A program made the position numbers and the translations under genes. A stretch of DNA of 64,000 bases from Halobacteriovorax sp. Its GTDB lineage: Bacteria; Bdellovibrionota; Bacteriovoracia; Bacteriovoracales; Bacteriovoracaceae. The DNA lies in NCBI GenBank assembly GCA_002720865.1, contig PBIO01000014.1, positions 1,349,688-1,413,687 of the forward strand, in the 5' to 3' direction. The notes beneath the pieces were generated by a model, which was not told the origin of the DNA, searched no databases, and saw only the letters and a program-made list of their open reading frames with translations. The first letter of the stretch is position 1. Each line of letters starts with the position of its first letter. Shown in pieces: positions 8,773-17,455 of the stretch.

Positions 8773-9774
8773 ATGCTTAATTGGACTATAGAAAAAATTG
8801 ATTTACCTCTTCGCTATACTTGGAAAATTGCCCACGGTAGTACCAATACGAAGACTCAGTATTTTGTCACGGTAGAATGTGACGGCCTCTCTGGAAAAGG
8901 GGAAGTTGCCCTTAGTACCCGACTTCAAGAGTCGGACAGTTTGGTAGAGAATGGATTTAAAAAATTCATGGAAGCAGATCCTTCAAAATTTACAACTCTT
9001 GAAGAGTTACTAAAAGTTGTAGGCTCAATTGATCTACCTAATAGCCTAAAGTTCGGGATTGAATCGGCCTTCGTGCATTATCTAGCAAACTTAAGTGAGC
9101 AAAGCGTTCATCAGGTTCTAGGTCTTAATACTTTAAACACAGTAAACACCGGATACTCCCTTCCTATTCTAGAAACCGGGGAAATTTCAGAATTTGTAAA
9201 AAAACATAATTTAGATCGCTTTCACGCTCTGAAGATTAAGGTGGATCAAAACAACGCTGTGGAAAAAGTTAAAGAGTTAGCAAAAGTCTTTAGAGGAAAC
9301 CTAAGAATTGATGCCAATGAAAGCTTTGAGAATGCAGACCAAGTGATAAAGTTTATCGAGGACCTTGGTCCAAATATGCCAATTGAATTCTTAGAGCAGC
9401 CAATGCCCGCAGATAAACACGAAGATTACCTCTACCTTTTTGATAAATCTGAAGTGGATATCATGGGGGATGAATCGGTAACGAGTACCGATATCACTGA
9501 GTATCATGCAGAAAGATTTCATGCCGTAAATATCAAACTTCAAAAGGCCGGAGGTTATCTAAAGGCCATGAAGCAGATTAGAGAAGCAAGAGAGCTAGGA
9601 ATAAAGACCATGCTCGGTTGTATGGTAGAAACGTCACTTGGAATTTCTTGTGCCTTAAATTTAGCTTTTGGGGTAGATTATTTTGATTTGGACTCTTTTC
9701 TCTTTTTAGAAAAAGATCCTTTTGAACTAGTGACAGAAGAAAAGGGGCGCCTTTTCTATAGTCATTTTCACTAA
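8773..9774 (+). CDS. Enolase-superfamily dipeptide epimerase
   Basis: This protein resembles L-Ala-D/L-Glu epimerases (YcjG/YkfB group), which recycle murein peptides. I start it at ATG 8773, giving 333 residues; a longer reading from 8686 would add residues that resemble no family member. The MLE-type catalytic set is complete: Lys154 and Lys156 (KIK), metal ligands Asp180 (RIDANE), Glu205 (EFLEQP) and Asp233 (GDES), and Lys255 (NIKLQK). The DxD/E specificity loop cannot be read for certain, so the dipeptide is inferred. The gene diverges from the J-domain gene, with the promoter region between them. Confidence 0.85.
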   Translation: MLNWTIEKIDLPLRYTWKIAHGSTNTKTQYFVTVECDGLSGKGEVALSTRLQESDSLVENGFKKFMEADPSKFTTLEELLKVVGSIDLPNSLKFGIESAFVHYLANLSEQSVHQVLGLNTLNTVNTGYSLPILETGEISEFVKKHNLDRFHALKIKVDQNNAVEKVKELAKVFRGNLRIDANESFENADQVIKFIEDLGPNMPIEFLEQPMPADKHEDYLYLFDKSEVDIMGDESVTSTDITEYHAERFHAVNIKLQKAGGYLKAMKQIREARELGIKTMLGCMVETSLGISCALNLAFGVDYFDLDSFLFLEKDPFELVTEEKGRLFYSHFH

Positions 9775-11003
9775 AAGAACAATCTAAACTTTAAATTATA
9801 GCGAGTATAAGAAGGGGAATTGATCCCTTTGACGATTCGCTGAACACTTGGACTTAATGAAACGGGAGCAAAGAATTTTCCCCGTTTGAATAAGTTTACT
9901 GTTGAGAACTCCATTCCCCCTAGAAAGGTATGAGTTTCTACCATCGTATTTAATGCAAGAGCGTTATTGGCGTATTCATTATCAGAGTAGTACTTACTTT
10001 GATCTTTGTGATTATAAATATAGCCACCAAAAATTGTTAGCCAATCATTTGGAAAAATACTTCCCTGGATATTTAGGTCAAACATATTTCCAAGTTTTTC
10101 TTTAAAGCTTCCTTTTGAAAGACCAATGGGAATTCCTGGTTGATCTGGAATTCGAAGGGTCTTTTCCGTGGGCATCTGATAGGTGTAGCGAACAAAAGCG
10201 TCTAGTCCAAAATATAGTTTTGGAATTACAAAGCCGCCACCAAACTCAGCGAACACATCTGTTTGTCCATCCCCAAAACCAAAGTCTTGGATAATATCAG
10301 GATCGTCTTCTCTTCCTGTGGGAAGATTTAAACCACCAACCATTAGAAGTCCGGCGTAATCCCATTCAGCGATTCGGTACATAAGGCCAACTTCAGTATC
10401 CCCCATGCCTTTGGCCTGCCAGCTCCCCACCGGTTTGTAGCCGTACATATTGACCATGACACCTTGAAGAAGCTCGCCGGTTGCATCGGGAAGTTGACCT
10501 GTAATTTGCCCAAGAATTCTTCCCGACTCAGACTCACCGGCGTCTCGCTCAAGAATATTGGCAACCTGTGCGTGGTTGTTCCCTGAGGTTCTTCGAATAT
10601 CGAGATTTACTTGAGCGTCGTAAATTGGAAAACCAAAATAGGCCGTAAGCCTATCGGTGATACCTACGCCTCCCCCCATCACTTGAACATCTACATTGGC
10701 ATTTCCCTCAGCTTGGTATTCACCAAAACTGAATGCATTGTAGGCTTCTGGAGAGAGGGCCTTTAGTTCATTGAAATAAACTTTAGTAGCCTCATTAAGC
10801 GTTTCCAAAATCTTTGCGTTAAGATTTTCTTTGAAATAAATATCTTCTTTGACCCCCTGATTATTATAAAGGGCCCCAATATCACTTGTGAAAATATGGC
10901 GAAATTCAAAGGCACGAACGCCCTTTGGGAGAGTTGAATAATACCCTGCCTGCACGGATGCCGAGAGTATTATAAAAATAAAGAAAATTATAGAATTACG
11001 CAC
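9771..11003 (-). CDS. Predicted outer membrane beta-barrel protein
   Basis: A 410-residue exported protein with a GTG start and a clear signal peptide (SIIFFIFIILSASVQA). The mature part alternates amphipathic strands with Gly/aromatic residues (GLMYRIAEW, AYFGFPIY, FAEFGGGFVIPKLYFG) and ends with a strand finishing in Phe (YNLKFRLFF). A terminal aromatic residue is the usual barrel-insertion signal. I cannot name the family; transporter-like barrels of the phenol-degradation/MetA type have a similar look. Its stop overlaps the epimerase stop by four bases (convergent). Confidence 0.7.
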   Translation of the reverse strand: MRNSIIFFIFIILSASVQAGYYSTLPKGVRAFEFRHIFTSDIGALYNNQGVKEDIYFKENLNAKILETLNEATKVYFNELKALSPEAYNAFSFGEYQAEGNANVDVQVMGGGVGITDRLTAYFGFPIYDAQVNLDIRRTSGNNHAQVANILERDAGESESGRILGQITGQLPDATGELLQGVMVNMYGYKPVGSWQAKGMGDTEVGLMYRIAEWDYAGLLMVGGLNLPTGREDDPDIIQDFGFGDGQTDVFAEFGGGFVIPKLYFGLDAFVRYTYQMPTEKTLRIPDQPGIPIGLSKGSFKEKLGNMFDLNIQGSIFPNDWLTIFGGYIYNHKDQSKYYSDNEYANNALALNTMVETHTFLGGMEFSTVNLFKRGKFFAPVSLSPSVQRIVKGINSPSYTRYNLKFRLFF

Positions 11004-11241
11004 GGCGATAATATGCCTTATGCTGGGACTTTTATAAACCCCAAGTTTCGTCTTCGGAAGAATTTACATGGGCCTTGGGCCTAGGTCAGGAAAAGAAATG
11101 TAAAACTATTGTAACTATCTGAAATAACGCAAAAAAACTCTTTTATATGAGATTTTCAGCACTTAGATTTAGATCAATTTTCTTTAGAAATCTTTTCAAA
11201 CTGCGTAGCGTTATTGAAATGCTTTTAGTATAAGGATTAAA

Positions 11242-12120
11242 ATGAAAAACCGCCTGGCTTTGCTATCTCTATTGTTCTTAATTTTGAGCTGCTCCGAAGA
11301 GAGTATAAAGCCTGCTTTTGAACCAAAAACCTTCCAAGAACAGCAAAGATCACAGCAAGGGACAGATGCCATTCAGCTTTCACTAAATATGGAAGACCTT
11401 GAGGTTGATGAGTTTGGAGGTGAAATCGGTGATGTTCCCGTTGTGGGCTCTGTCTTTCAAAGACTAGCTGGAATGTTTGCAGATATTTCGATTGATGATG
11501 AAAACGGAACAGAAGTTGTTATCGAGCCTACCTATTTTGAATTTCCAGAACTTGAAGAAGTTGATTTTGAATATATTAAAGGGGTTGTTCTAGATAAGGT
11601 TCATCTTCGTGTGGCCAATGATGATGTTGACGGAGCCTCCCTTTCATTTATTAAGAGAATCGAAGTTTATTTAAACGTAGATCCAGAACTTCCAGAAGAG
11701 TCAGACGAGACAAGTGAAGATGAAGAAGAAAGCGAAGAAGTTGAAGAAGAAACAGAACTTCCTATTGAAGAGCCCGAAGAGCAAGAGCTTATCGTAGAGA
11801 TTATTGAAAATGCTCTTCATGGTAGTAATGATCATAAAGACCTTGGGAATTTAACATCAAACAAAGAAGATGAAGAAGAAACGGAAGACTCTTTTAGAGA
11901 TAGTATCCTACTACTTACCTACGATAAAGATAGGGACACGCTTGGATGCCTGAGTAAATGCCTCGATATGAGAGTACAAAAAGTTAATTGGCGTAAAATT
12001 TTAATGAAGGCGAGAAGCTTTTCAATTGAAACTAAACTTGTTGTAGACTCCGTTCCAAAGGCTAAGTTAGAGCTTGGTGGGGAAATTAAATTCAGTGTTC
12101 TTGTTAATCCTGGGTTCTAG
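11242..12120 (+). CDS. Acidic lipoprotein, unknown function
   Basis: A 292-residue predicted lipoprotein with signal LALLSLLFLILSCSEES and the lipidation Cys in ILSC. Residues 140-185 form a Glu/Asp-dense stretch (SDETSEDEEESEEVEEETE) that is probably disordered and may bind cations. The flanking parts look beta-rich. No family is recognised. AAGGA lies about eight bases before the ATG. It has the lytic transglycosylase lipoprotein 118 bases downstream in the same direction, with no clear terminator between them. Confidence 0.7.
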   Translation: MKNRLALLSLLFLILSCSEESIKPAFEPKTFQEQQRSQQGTDAIQLSLNMEDLEVDEFGGEIGDVPVVGSVFQRLAGMFADISIDDENGTEVVIEPTYFEFPELEEVDFEYIKGVVLDKVHLRVANDDVDGASLSFIKRIEVYLNVDPELPEESDETSEDEEESEEVEEETELPIEEPEEQELIVEIIENALHGSNDHKDLGNLTSNKEDEEETEDSFRDSILLLTYDKDRDTLGCLSKCLDMRVQKVNWRKILMKARSFSIETKLVVDSVPKAKLELGGEIKFSVLVNPGF

Positions 12121-12238
12121 TATTTCCGTAATGATTCCAATAAATTATCTTTAAAAAAAGCGGGTTTTTTTACCCCCTTTCGCCCCCCTGTCAGACCAGT
12201 AAACTAGAATAGTTAGCTAAACAAGACAGGAGTCTCAG

Positions 12239-13651
12239 TTGAGTAAATTAATCAGTATTTTAGGTTTTCTTCTTTTAATAAATGGATGTGCTTCGATCTC
12301 TCCTATCACTAAAAAGAATCCTCTGGTTCTTCCGGAACTATCAAAAGCGGATATGGTGATCGAGGAAAATGGAAAGAAACGTCCGAAAACAAGAATTGAA
12401 ATCCTAACGACTGCCAGAAAAATACCAGCCCCTACAGTTACTTTAAAACCAGTTCCAATTAAAGAACAAATTCCCGTTCCAACTACCCCTATAACTAGAG
12501 AGTCGGAAAATTTTGAGCTTGATTACTCTAAAAAGCTCTATAAGTTTTGGATGAACTATTATCTAAAAAGAGATCGCAAACGTTTTCAAAGACATATGAA
12601 CCGCGGGCATAAAGTTGAAACTATTGTTAGAGAAACATTCAAGAAACATCATCTTCCTGAAGACCTCTTTTTTGTTGGTCTTATTGAATCGGGTTATAAC
12701 GAAAGAATTAGCTCTCACGCAAATGCTGTAGGCCCTTGGCAATTTATAAAAGGAACCGCCACGAGGTATGGTCTTAGAGTTGATCGATACATAGATGAAA
12801 GATTTAATATCGTTAAGGCCTCTGAAGCATCAGCTCAGTATTTTAAAGATCTATATAATATCTTTGGTTCTTGGGAGCTGGCTCTATGTGCTTATAACGC
12901 CGGCGAGTATAGAATTATTAATGCAATTAGAAGAGGAAATACGAGGGACTATAGGGAACTCGTTAGAAAAAAGCTTCTTCCAAAAGAAACAATCTATTAT
13001 GTCCCAAAGGTAATGGCAGCCAGAACAATTTACGAATCTCGTAAAAATTATGGCTTTAGAAAACCGGCCAGTGCCTCAAATCCTTTTAAGAACGCTAGCA
13101 CTTCAACTTTTAAATCTTCGTTTAGTTTAAATAAGGTTGCGAAAAAAATTGGAGTTAGCTATCACCGCCTTAAAAAGATGAACCCGGATATTAAGACTGG
13201 ATGGGTTCATATAAAAAGAGGAAGATCACACGAGTTACTTGTTCCAAGCTCGAAAGAAAATACGGCCGTTAAAATTGCAAAGTCTTATAGAGAAAAAGCA
13301 AGAAAACCAGAGGCTAAAAGACTGGCCAAGCTTCGCTCAAAAATAAAGGCTAAGATCGCCGCTTATAAAGTTCAAAAAGGTGATAACCTCACTAGAATTG
13401 CTCGAATGTTCAACACCAATATTAGGACGATAAAAAAGGCTAATAAGCTTAAAACTTCTAACGTATATATTGGTCAAAGAATTAAGATTCCAGGGCTTAG
13501 ATCAAAGGTTTATACGGTTAGACGAGGGGATAACTTAGGGCAGATAGCCAGAAAGTTTAGAACCACAATTGCCAGTATTAAAGGCCTCAACGGGCTTAGA
13601 AACTCAAGAATTTATCCTAAACAAAAAATACAGATTCCAGTAAAGTCCTAA
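12239..13651 (+). CDS. mltD: MltD-like lytic transglycosylase lipoprotein with LysM repeats
   Basis: A murein hydrolase that cleaves the MurNAc-GlcNAc bond to give 1,6-anhydro ends. I use TTG at 12239 because AGGAG lies about eight bases upstream and only this start keeps the signal peptide and lipobox (LLLINGC). The SLT domain (about 130-270) has catalytic Glu150 in GLIESGYNE, then NAVGPWQF and LALCAYNAG. Two LysM domains close the protein (about 378-420 and 423-468, starting YKVQKGDNL and YTVRRGDNL), and a degenerate third may lie near 292-340. The 470-residue length and order match MltD. In a predator it could act on its own wall or the prey's. Confidence 0.9.
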   Translation: MSKLISILGFLLLINGCASISPITKKNPLVLPELSKADMVIEENGKKRPKTRIEILTTARKIPAPTVTLKPVPIKEQIPVPTTPITRESENFELDYSKKLYKFWMNYYLKRDRKRFQRHMNRGHKVETIVRETFKKHHLPEDLFFVGLIESGYNERISSHANAVGPWQFIKGTATRYGLRVDRYIDERFNIVKASEASAQYFKDLYNIFGSWELALCAYNAGEYRIINAIRRGNTRDYRELVRKKLLPKETIYYVPKVMAARTIYESRKNYGFRKPASASNPFKNASTSTFKSSFSLNKVAKKIGVSYHRLKKMNPDIKTGWVHIKRGRSHELLVPSSKENTAVKIAKSYREKARKPEAKRLAKLRSKIKAKIAAYKVQKGDNLTRIARMFNTNIRTIKKANKLKTSNVYIGQRIKIPGLRSKVYTVRRGDNLGQIARKFRTTIASIKGLNGLRNSRIYPKQKIQIPVKS

Positions 13652-13664
13652 GCTTTCCTGATAG

Positions 13665-13688
13665 GCCTTAATATGTAAGTATTAAGGC
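13665..13688 (+). promoter_or_regulatory. Perfect hairpin covering the ribosome binding site of the GT4 gene
   Basis: GCCTTAATA and TATTAAGGC form a perfect 9-bp stem with a six-base loop. The 3' arm ends two bases before ATG 13691 and contains the only Shine-Dalgarno-like bases (AAGG). It may sequester the ribosome site or act as the mltD transcript end. No U-run follows, which argues against simple termination. Confidence 0.55.
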
Positions 13689-13690
13689 TT

Positions 13691-14830
13691 ATGAGATTAG
13701 GATTTGATGCCAAGCGTATCTTTCACAATAACCGCGGACTCGGAAATTACTCAAGGACTCTTGTGGAGAGTTTATTGCGTTATTATCCGGAAAATGAATT
13801 CTTTTTATATACTCCGCCATTAAAAGATTCGGTGGGGCTTGAATATTCCAAACGTTTTAGCCGGCTTAAAATACGAACTCCCGAGAGTGTGGCCTCAAAA
13901 AAGCTATCTAGCCTATGGCGCTCACTCTTTCTTTCAAGTGTTTTAAAAGAAGATAAATTAGATATCTATCACGGGCTCTCCCATGAGCTTCCGCCTGGAA
14001 TAGAAAAGCTTGGTATTAAAACGATCGTAACTATTCATGATCTTATTTTTCTTAGATACCCGGAGCAGTTCCCTTGGGTCGATAGGCAGGTTTACTTAAG
14101 TAAGTTTAAACATGCCTGTAAAGTTGCCGATGTTATTATTGCCATATGTGAACAAACAAAATCAGATCTTATGGAATTTTTACAAATTCCAGAATCTAAA
14201 ATTCGTGTGGTTTATCAAGCCTGTCATCCAAGTTTTTATGAAACTTGGAACGAGGATAAAAAGCAAAAAGTTCTAGATAAATTCTCTCTTCCTAAAAAAT
14301 ATATATTAAATGTTGGTGCCATTGAAGAGCGAAAAAATGTTTTAGTTTTAGTAAAGGCCTTTAGCCGAATTGCTAAAGATTTTCCTGAGCATCATCTAGT
14401 TTTAGTAGGTAGGGGAAAAGAATATAAAGACAAAGTTTCAAAGGCCATAATCGAATACGGAATGTCGGATAGAGTTCATATTTTAGAAAATGTTCCCTAT
14501 GAAGAACTACCGGCCTTATACCAAGGCTGCCAATTATTTGCTTTTCCTTCGGTCTTTGAAGGCTTTGGTATTCCAATCGTTGAGGCCATGTTTTCTGAAG
14601 TGCCCGTTTTAACTTCCACTGGTTCTTGTTTCCCTGAGACAGGAGGAAGTGCAGCTAAGTATCTTGATCCCCATTCAATTGAAGATTGGGCCAGGGGCTT
14701 AAGCGAAGTTTTATCAGATGATGAAAAGGCCCAGACTATGGCCAGAAACGGACGGGCCCATGTAGAGAAGTTCCACTGGCAAAATACCAGTAAAGAACTT
14801 CATCAACTATATTCCAAATTGAGAGAATAA
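13691..14830 (+). CDS. GT4 family glycosyltransferase
   Basis: A 379-residue GT-B glycosyltransferase of the GT4 (glycos_transf_1) type. The N-terminal acceptor domain begins MRLGFDAKRIFHNNRGLGNYS and contains IVTIHDLIFLRYPEQF. The donor domain has ILNVGAIEERKNV, LVLVGRGKEY and the E-x7-E motif in EGFGIPIVEAMFSEVPVLTS. These enzymes transfer sugars from nucleotide-sugar donors to LPS, capsule or other glycans; the acceptor is not readable. There is no signal peptide. It ends in a tandem repeat/terminator shared with the convergent exbD gene. Confidence 0.87.
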   Translation: MRLGFDAKRIFHNNRGLGNYSRTLVESLLRYYPENEFFLYTPPLKDSVGLEYSKRFSRLKIRTPESVASKKLSSLWRSLFLSSVLKEDKLDIYHGLSHELPPGIEKLGIKTIVTIHDLIFLRYPEQFPWVDRQVYLSKFKHACKVADVIIAICEQTKSDLMEFLQIPESKIRVVYQACHPSFYETWNEDKKQKVLDKFSLPKKYILNVGAIEERKNVLVLVKAFSRIAKDFPEHHLVLVGRGKEYKDKVSKAIIEYGMSDRVHILENVPYEELPALYQGCQLFAFPSVFEGFGIPIVEAMFSEVPVLTSTGSCFPETGGSAAKYLDPHSIEDWARGLSEVLSDDEKAQTMARNGRAHVEKFHWQNTSKELHQLYSKLRE

Positions 14831-14859
14831 TCCTCGCGGATAGAATAATCCTCGCGGAT
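14824..14859. repeat. 18-bp tandem direct repeat across two convergent gene ends
   Basis: AGAATAATCCTCGCGGAT occurs twice head to tail (14824-14841 and 14842-14859). The first copy contains the TAA of the GT4 gene. The second forms most of a terminator-like palindrome that includes the exbD stop. Confidence 0.85.
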
Positions 14860-14863
14860 TATT
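14844..14863. terminator. Bidirectional terminator between the GT4 gene and exbD
   Basis: AATAATCC/GGATTATT is a perfect 8-bp dyad around the loop TCGC. It lies between convergent genes and overlaps the exbD stop codon. The arms supply A- and T-rich flanks for both directions. Confidence 0.6.
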
Positions 14864-15248
14864 TATCAGTGATCAAAGATAGATTAGTTAGCTCGTACTC
14901 TTTAAGAGCGTCTAGAAGAGAGACCACTCGGTCGTACTTAACTTCTTTGTCGATTCTAACTTCAATGGGCATGGTTTTATCTTTAACTGCTGCAAATGCA
15001 CCTTTGGCATCTTCGATGGCAAGCTTCTTACCGTCGACTGCTAGCTCCTCAATAGAGAGCTCGATGGTCATTTTAGTTTTTGGTTGAACCTTAGATTCAC
15101 CGTGAGCCATTTTAGGAAGATTTAAAAGAAGAGCGACTTCATCTTTTTTAAAAACCGTTGAGACCATAAAAAAGATCAGGAGTAAAAAGACCACATCAAT
15201 AAGTGGCGTAATATCTGGAGCGCTTAATTCTCTAGAGCGTCTTTTCAT
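14859..15248 (-). CDS. exbD: ExbD/TolR-type biopolymer transport protein
   Basis: A 129-residue protein with an N-terminal charged tail (MKRRSRELSAPDITPLIDVVF). One transmembrane helix follows, carrying the conserved Asp (DVVFLLLIFFMVSTVF) that forms the proton path, then a periplasmic domain. With ExbB it uses the proton motive force to energise TonB- or Tol-type outer membrane processes. Its ATG overlaps the exbB stop by four bases (ATGA), so the two are translationally coupled. No tonB/tolA lies in the window, so TolR remains an equal possibility. Confidence 0.88.
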   Translation of the reverse strand: MKRRSRELSAPDITPLIDVVFLLLIFFMVSTVFKKDEVALLLNLPKMAHGESKVQPKTKMTIELSIEELAVDGKKLAIEDAKGAFAAVKDKTMPIEVRIDKEVKYDRVVSLLDALKEYELTNLSLITDK

Positions 15249-15757
15249 AAAACTTTTCCAACGAGAGTTTTCTCTAGTTCAATTTCAACACGATCTAATA
15301 TTCCCATTAAATAGGAGTGACCAATATAATGAGGAATCGCCACCATCATACCGCCAACGGTTGTGATTAAGGCCATGGAAATCCCCTGGGCAAAAGAGGC
15401 TGGATTATTTAGACCAGTTTGTGACATTACTCTAAAGGCAACAAGAACACCGATTACCGTACCAAGTAGTCCTAGTAGGGGAGAGATGGTTGCAATAATT
15501 CTAACTGTGTTAAGTCCTTTTTCAAGGCCTCCGATATAAAGACTTAATTCTTGTTTTGCTAGTTCTAAAATTGAGTTGGCGTCTTTACCGGATTTTTCAA
15601 TTCGTCCACTTAACTCATTTGCGGCGTCTTCAATTCGCCCAGTTTCCTTATTAAAAGAAATAAATTTTGAAATCATTATGGCAAAACCACAAATATTAAG
15701 AAGAAGGAGGATGTACATGATAGGTCCACCCTGAGTAATGTATTCAATAATTCGCAT
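15245..15757 (-). CDS. exbB: ExbB/TolQ/MotA-type proton channel protein
   Basis: The inner-membrane proton channel subunit. I start it at ATG 15757 (170 residues); an upstream in-frame TTG at 15769 adds four residues. Three membrane segments are visible: GGPIMYILLLLNICGFAIMIS near the N-terminus, then IIATISPLLGLLGTVIGVLVAF and ISMALITTVGGMMVAIPHYI, which hold the family-typical Pro, Gly and Thr residues. It is shorter than E. coli ExbB (244) but common for MotA/TolQ/ExbB variants. Overlap with exbD shows an operon; lipB starts 27 bases further upstream (stop at 15784) on the same strand. Confidence 0.88.
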   Translation of the reverse strand: MRIIEYITQGGPIMYILLLLNICGFAIMISKFISFNKETGRIEDAANELSGRIEKSGKDANSILELAKQELSLYIGGLEKGLNTVRIIATISPLLGLLGTVIGVLVAFRVMSQTGLNNPASFAQGISMALITTVGGMMVAIPHYIGHSYLMGILDRVEIELEKTLVGKVL

Positions 15758-15783
15758 GATAAAATCCAAGTAACAAGTTGCTA

Positions 15784-16410
15784 CTATTGTGAAAGGAAAT
15801 GCAGAAGATGTGAAGCCAATTTACCTTCGAATTCGTCGCGGGAAACCTTTTGGTCAAGTACTTCTTCAAGACTCGTCATTATATCTGCATCAAAGCCGCA
15901 AGGATTGATTCCGCGAAAGGCCATGGGATCTTTAAAAAGATTAAGGGCAAGTCCGTGGTAAGTTACCCAACGACGACAAGCAATACCAATGGAAGCAATC
16001 TTTCTTCCATCTACCCAAATGCCGGTTCCATCGGGGTTTCCTCGATTGGGATTTCCATTTGACTCAACACCGTATTCTTTAAGTGTGTTGATCATGGCCT
16101 TTTCAATATGGTCCAAATATTTATGAAGATCTGAGCCTCTGTTTTGTAAATTGATCAGTGGGTAGGCCACAACTTGGCCTGGTCCATGATAAGTGGCTTT
16201 GCCGCCGCGAGAAATTTTAAAAACATCTCCTTCCCAACCAGCTAGGTCATTTTCACTGCTTTGTTTTCCAAGAGTCACAACGGGGGGGTGGGAGCAAAAA
16301 ATAATTCGCTCTAGTTCCTCGCCTTTAGCGATAGCGTCCACTAAAAGCGATTGTCTTTTTTCGGCCTCGGCGTAATTTGCTTTTCCCCAATTTTCGATTT
16401 TTAGATTCAT
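15784..16410 (-). CDS. lipB: Octanoyltransferase LipB
   Basis: Transfers octanoyl from acyl carrier protein to lipoyl domains of 2-oxoacid dehydrogenases and GcvH, the first step of lipoate synthesis. At 208 residues the length is typical. The family signature RGGKATYHGPGQVVAYP (68-84), catalytic Cys171 in GINPCG and Lys137 in GRKIASIG are all present. Its ATG overlaps the lipA stop by four bases, so the two work as one operon: lipA first, lipB second. Confidence 0.96.
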   Translation of the reverse strand: MNLKIENWGKANYAEAEKRQSLLVDAIAKGEELERIIFCSHPPVVTLGKQSSENDLAGWEGDVFKISRGGKATYHGPGQVVAYPLINLQNRGSDLHKYLDHIEKAMINTLKEYGVESNGNPNRGNPDGTGIWVDGRKIASIGIACRRWVTYHGLALNLFKDPMAFRGINPCGFDADIMTSLEEVLDQKVSRDEFEGKLASHLLHFLSQ

Positions 16411-17351
16411 TGAACAGGATATGTTTTTAATGTCTTATCTTTAATGCGATCGTTTTCAATCACACCTTTCATAAAGTATTCCCCGGCCTTGTAGGAAGAT
16501 CTAACAAGGGGGCCGGAGGCCACATACATAAAACCTAGTTTTTCAGCTTCTTCCTTAAACATTTCAAACTTTTCTGGTTTTACATATTCAACAATTGGTA
16601 AAAACTTTTTATGTCTCGCCGTAGGTGCTAGGTATTGACCAAAAGTCACCACATCACAGCCAACTTCCCTTAGATCGTGTAGGGATTGAATGACTTCACC
16701 GTCTCTTTCCCCAAGACCAAGCATGATAGAAGTCTTTGTGTACTGAGAAGGTTTAATTTCTTTTGCAAGTCTTAAGGTTTCAAGACTCGGTCTATATTGA
16801 GAACGTCTATCTCGAACTGTTGGAGTTAGTCTTTCAACAGTTTCGATATTATGAGCGAAGACTTCCGGTCCTGAATCGATTACTTTTTTAATAAACTCTT
16901 TTTGAGAATTAAAATCAGGAGTCAGACATTCCACGATCATTTTTGGATTATGTTTTTTTATAGTGGCAATTGTTTCAGCAAAATGCCCTGAGCCTAAATC
17001 TTCCAGATCATCTCTATCAACTGAAGTAAGTACTACATAATCTAGTTTCATCTGACTTATGGCATGACCTACTTTTCTTGGCTCTTCATGGTCAAGTTCA
17101 CCTTTTGGGTTTCCTGTTTTTACGGCGCAGAACCTACAGGCCCTAGTGCAAGTATCACCCATCAACATAAAAGTTGCTGTTCCGCCGCCCCAGCACTCAT
17201 CAATATTTGGACACAGGGCCTCCTGACAGACGGTGACAAGGTTTAAATCTTTAAGCATGCCTCGAATATCATGATAATTCTTAGAGCTAGGAACTCTAAC
17301 CTTGAGCCAATCAGGTCTCTTCGTGATTTTAGGTGTTTGCGAAACTTCCAT
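16407..17351 (-). CDS. lipA: Lipoyl synthase LipA
   Basis: A radical SAM enzyme that inserts two sulfurs into protein-bound octanoyl chains. Both iron-sulfur clusters are readable: the auxiliary cluster Cys42, Cys47 and Cys53 (CQEALCPNIDEC) and the radical SAM CxxxCxxC at Cys68, Cys72 and Cys75 (CTRACRFC). The C-terminal RSSYKAGE carries the conserved Ser that completes the auxiliary cluster. The 314-residue length is normal. It is the first gene of the lipA-lipB pair and diverges from the flagellin gene. Confidence 0.97.
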   Translation of the reverse strand: MEVSQTPKITKRPDWLKVRVPSSKNYHDIRGMLKDLNLVTVCQEALCPNIDECWGGGTATFMLMGDTCTRACRFCAVKTGNPKGELDHEEPRKVGHAISQMKLDYVVLTSVDRDDLEDLGSGHFAETIATIKKHNPKMIVECLTPDFNSQKEFIKKVIDSGPEVFAHNIETVERLTPTVRDRRSQYRPSLETLRLAKEIKPSQYTKTSIMLGLGERDGEVIQSLHDLREVGCDVVTFGQYLAPTARHKKFLPIVEYVKPEKFEMFKEEAEKLGFMYVASGPLVRSSYKAGEYFMKGVIENDRIKDKTLKTYPVQ

Positions 17352-17389
17352 GGGGCGAAATTTAGCACGAAGGACTTATTCGGGCAAAT

Positions 17390-17440
17390 TAACCGAGTAA
17401 TAAATACGGTTACTTAAGAAGCGGCAAAAATTTCCGAAAA
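17390..17440 (+). promoter_or_regulatory. Upstream region of flagellin: inverted repeat and sigma-28-like promoter
   Basis: TAACCG (17390-17395) and CGGTTA (17407-17412) form a 6-bp inverted repeat with an 11-base spacer. Next comes TTAA (17414-17417), 15 bases, then TCCGAAAA (17433-17440). That fits the flagellar sigma-28 consensus TAAA-N15-GCCGATAA at 3/4 and 6/8 positions. Transcription would start near 17447, which affects the choice of start codon. Confidence 0.4.
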
Positions 17441-17455
17441 GAAGGATAGCGGGTA

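Noticed and set aside
12150..12190. Possible terminator between the acidic lipoprotein and mltD
   Set aside because: There are A-, T- and C-runs but no clean complementary arms, so I did not annotate a hairpin.
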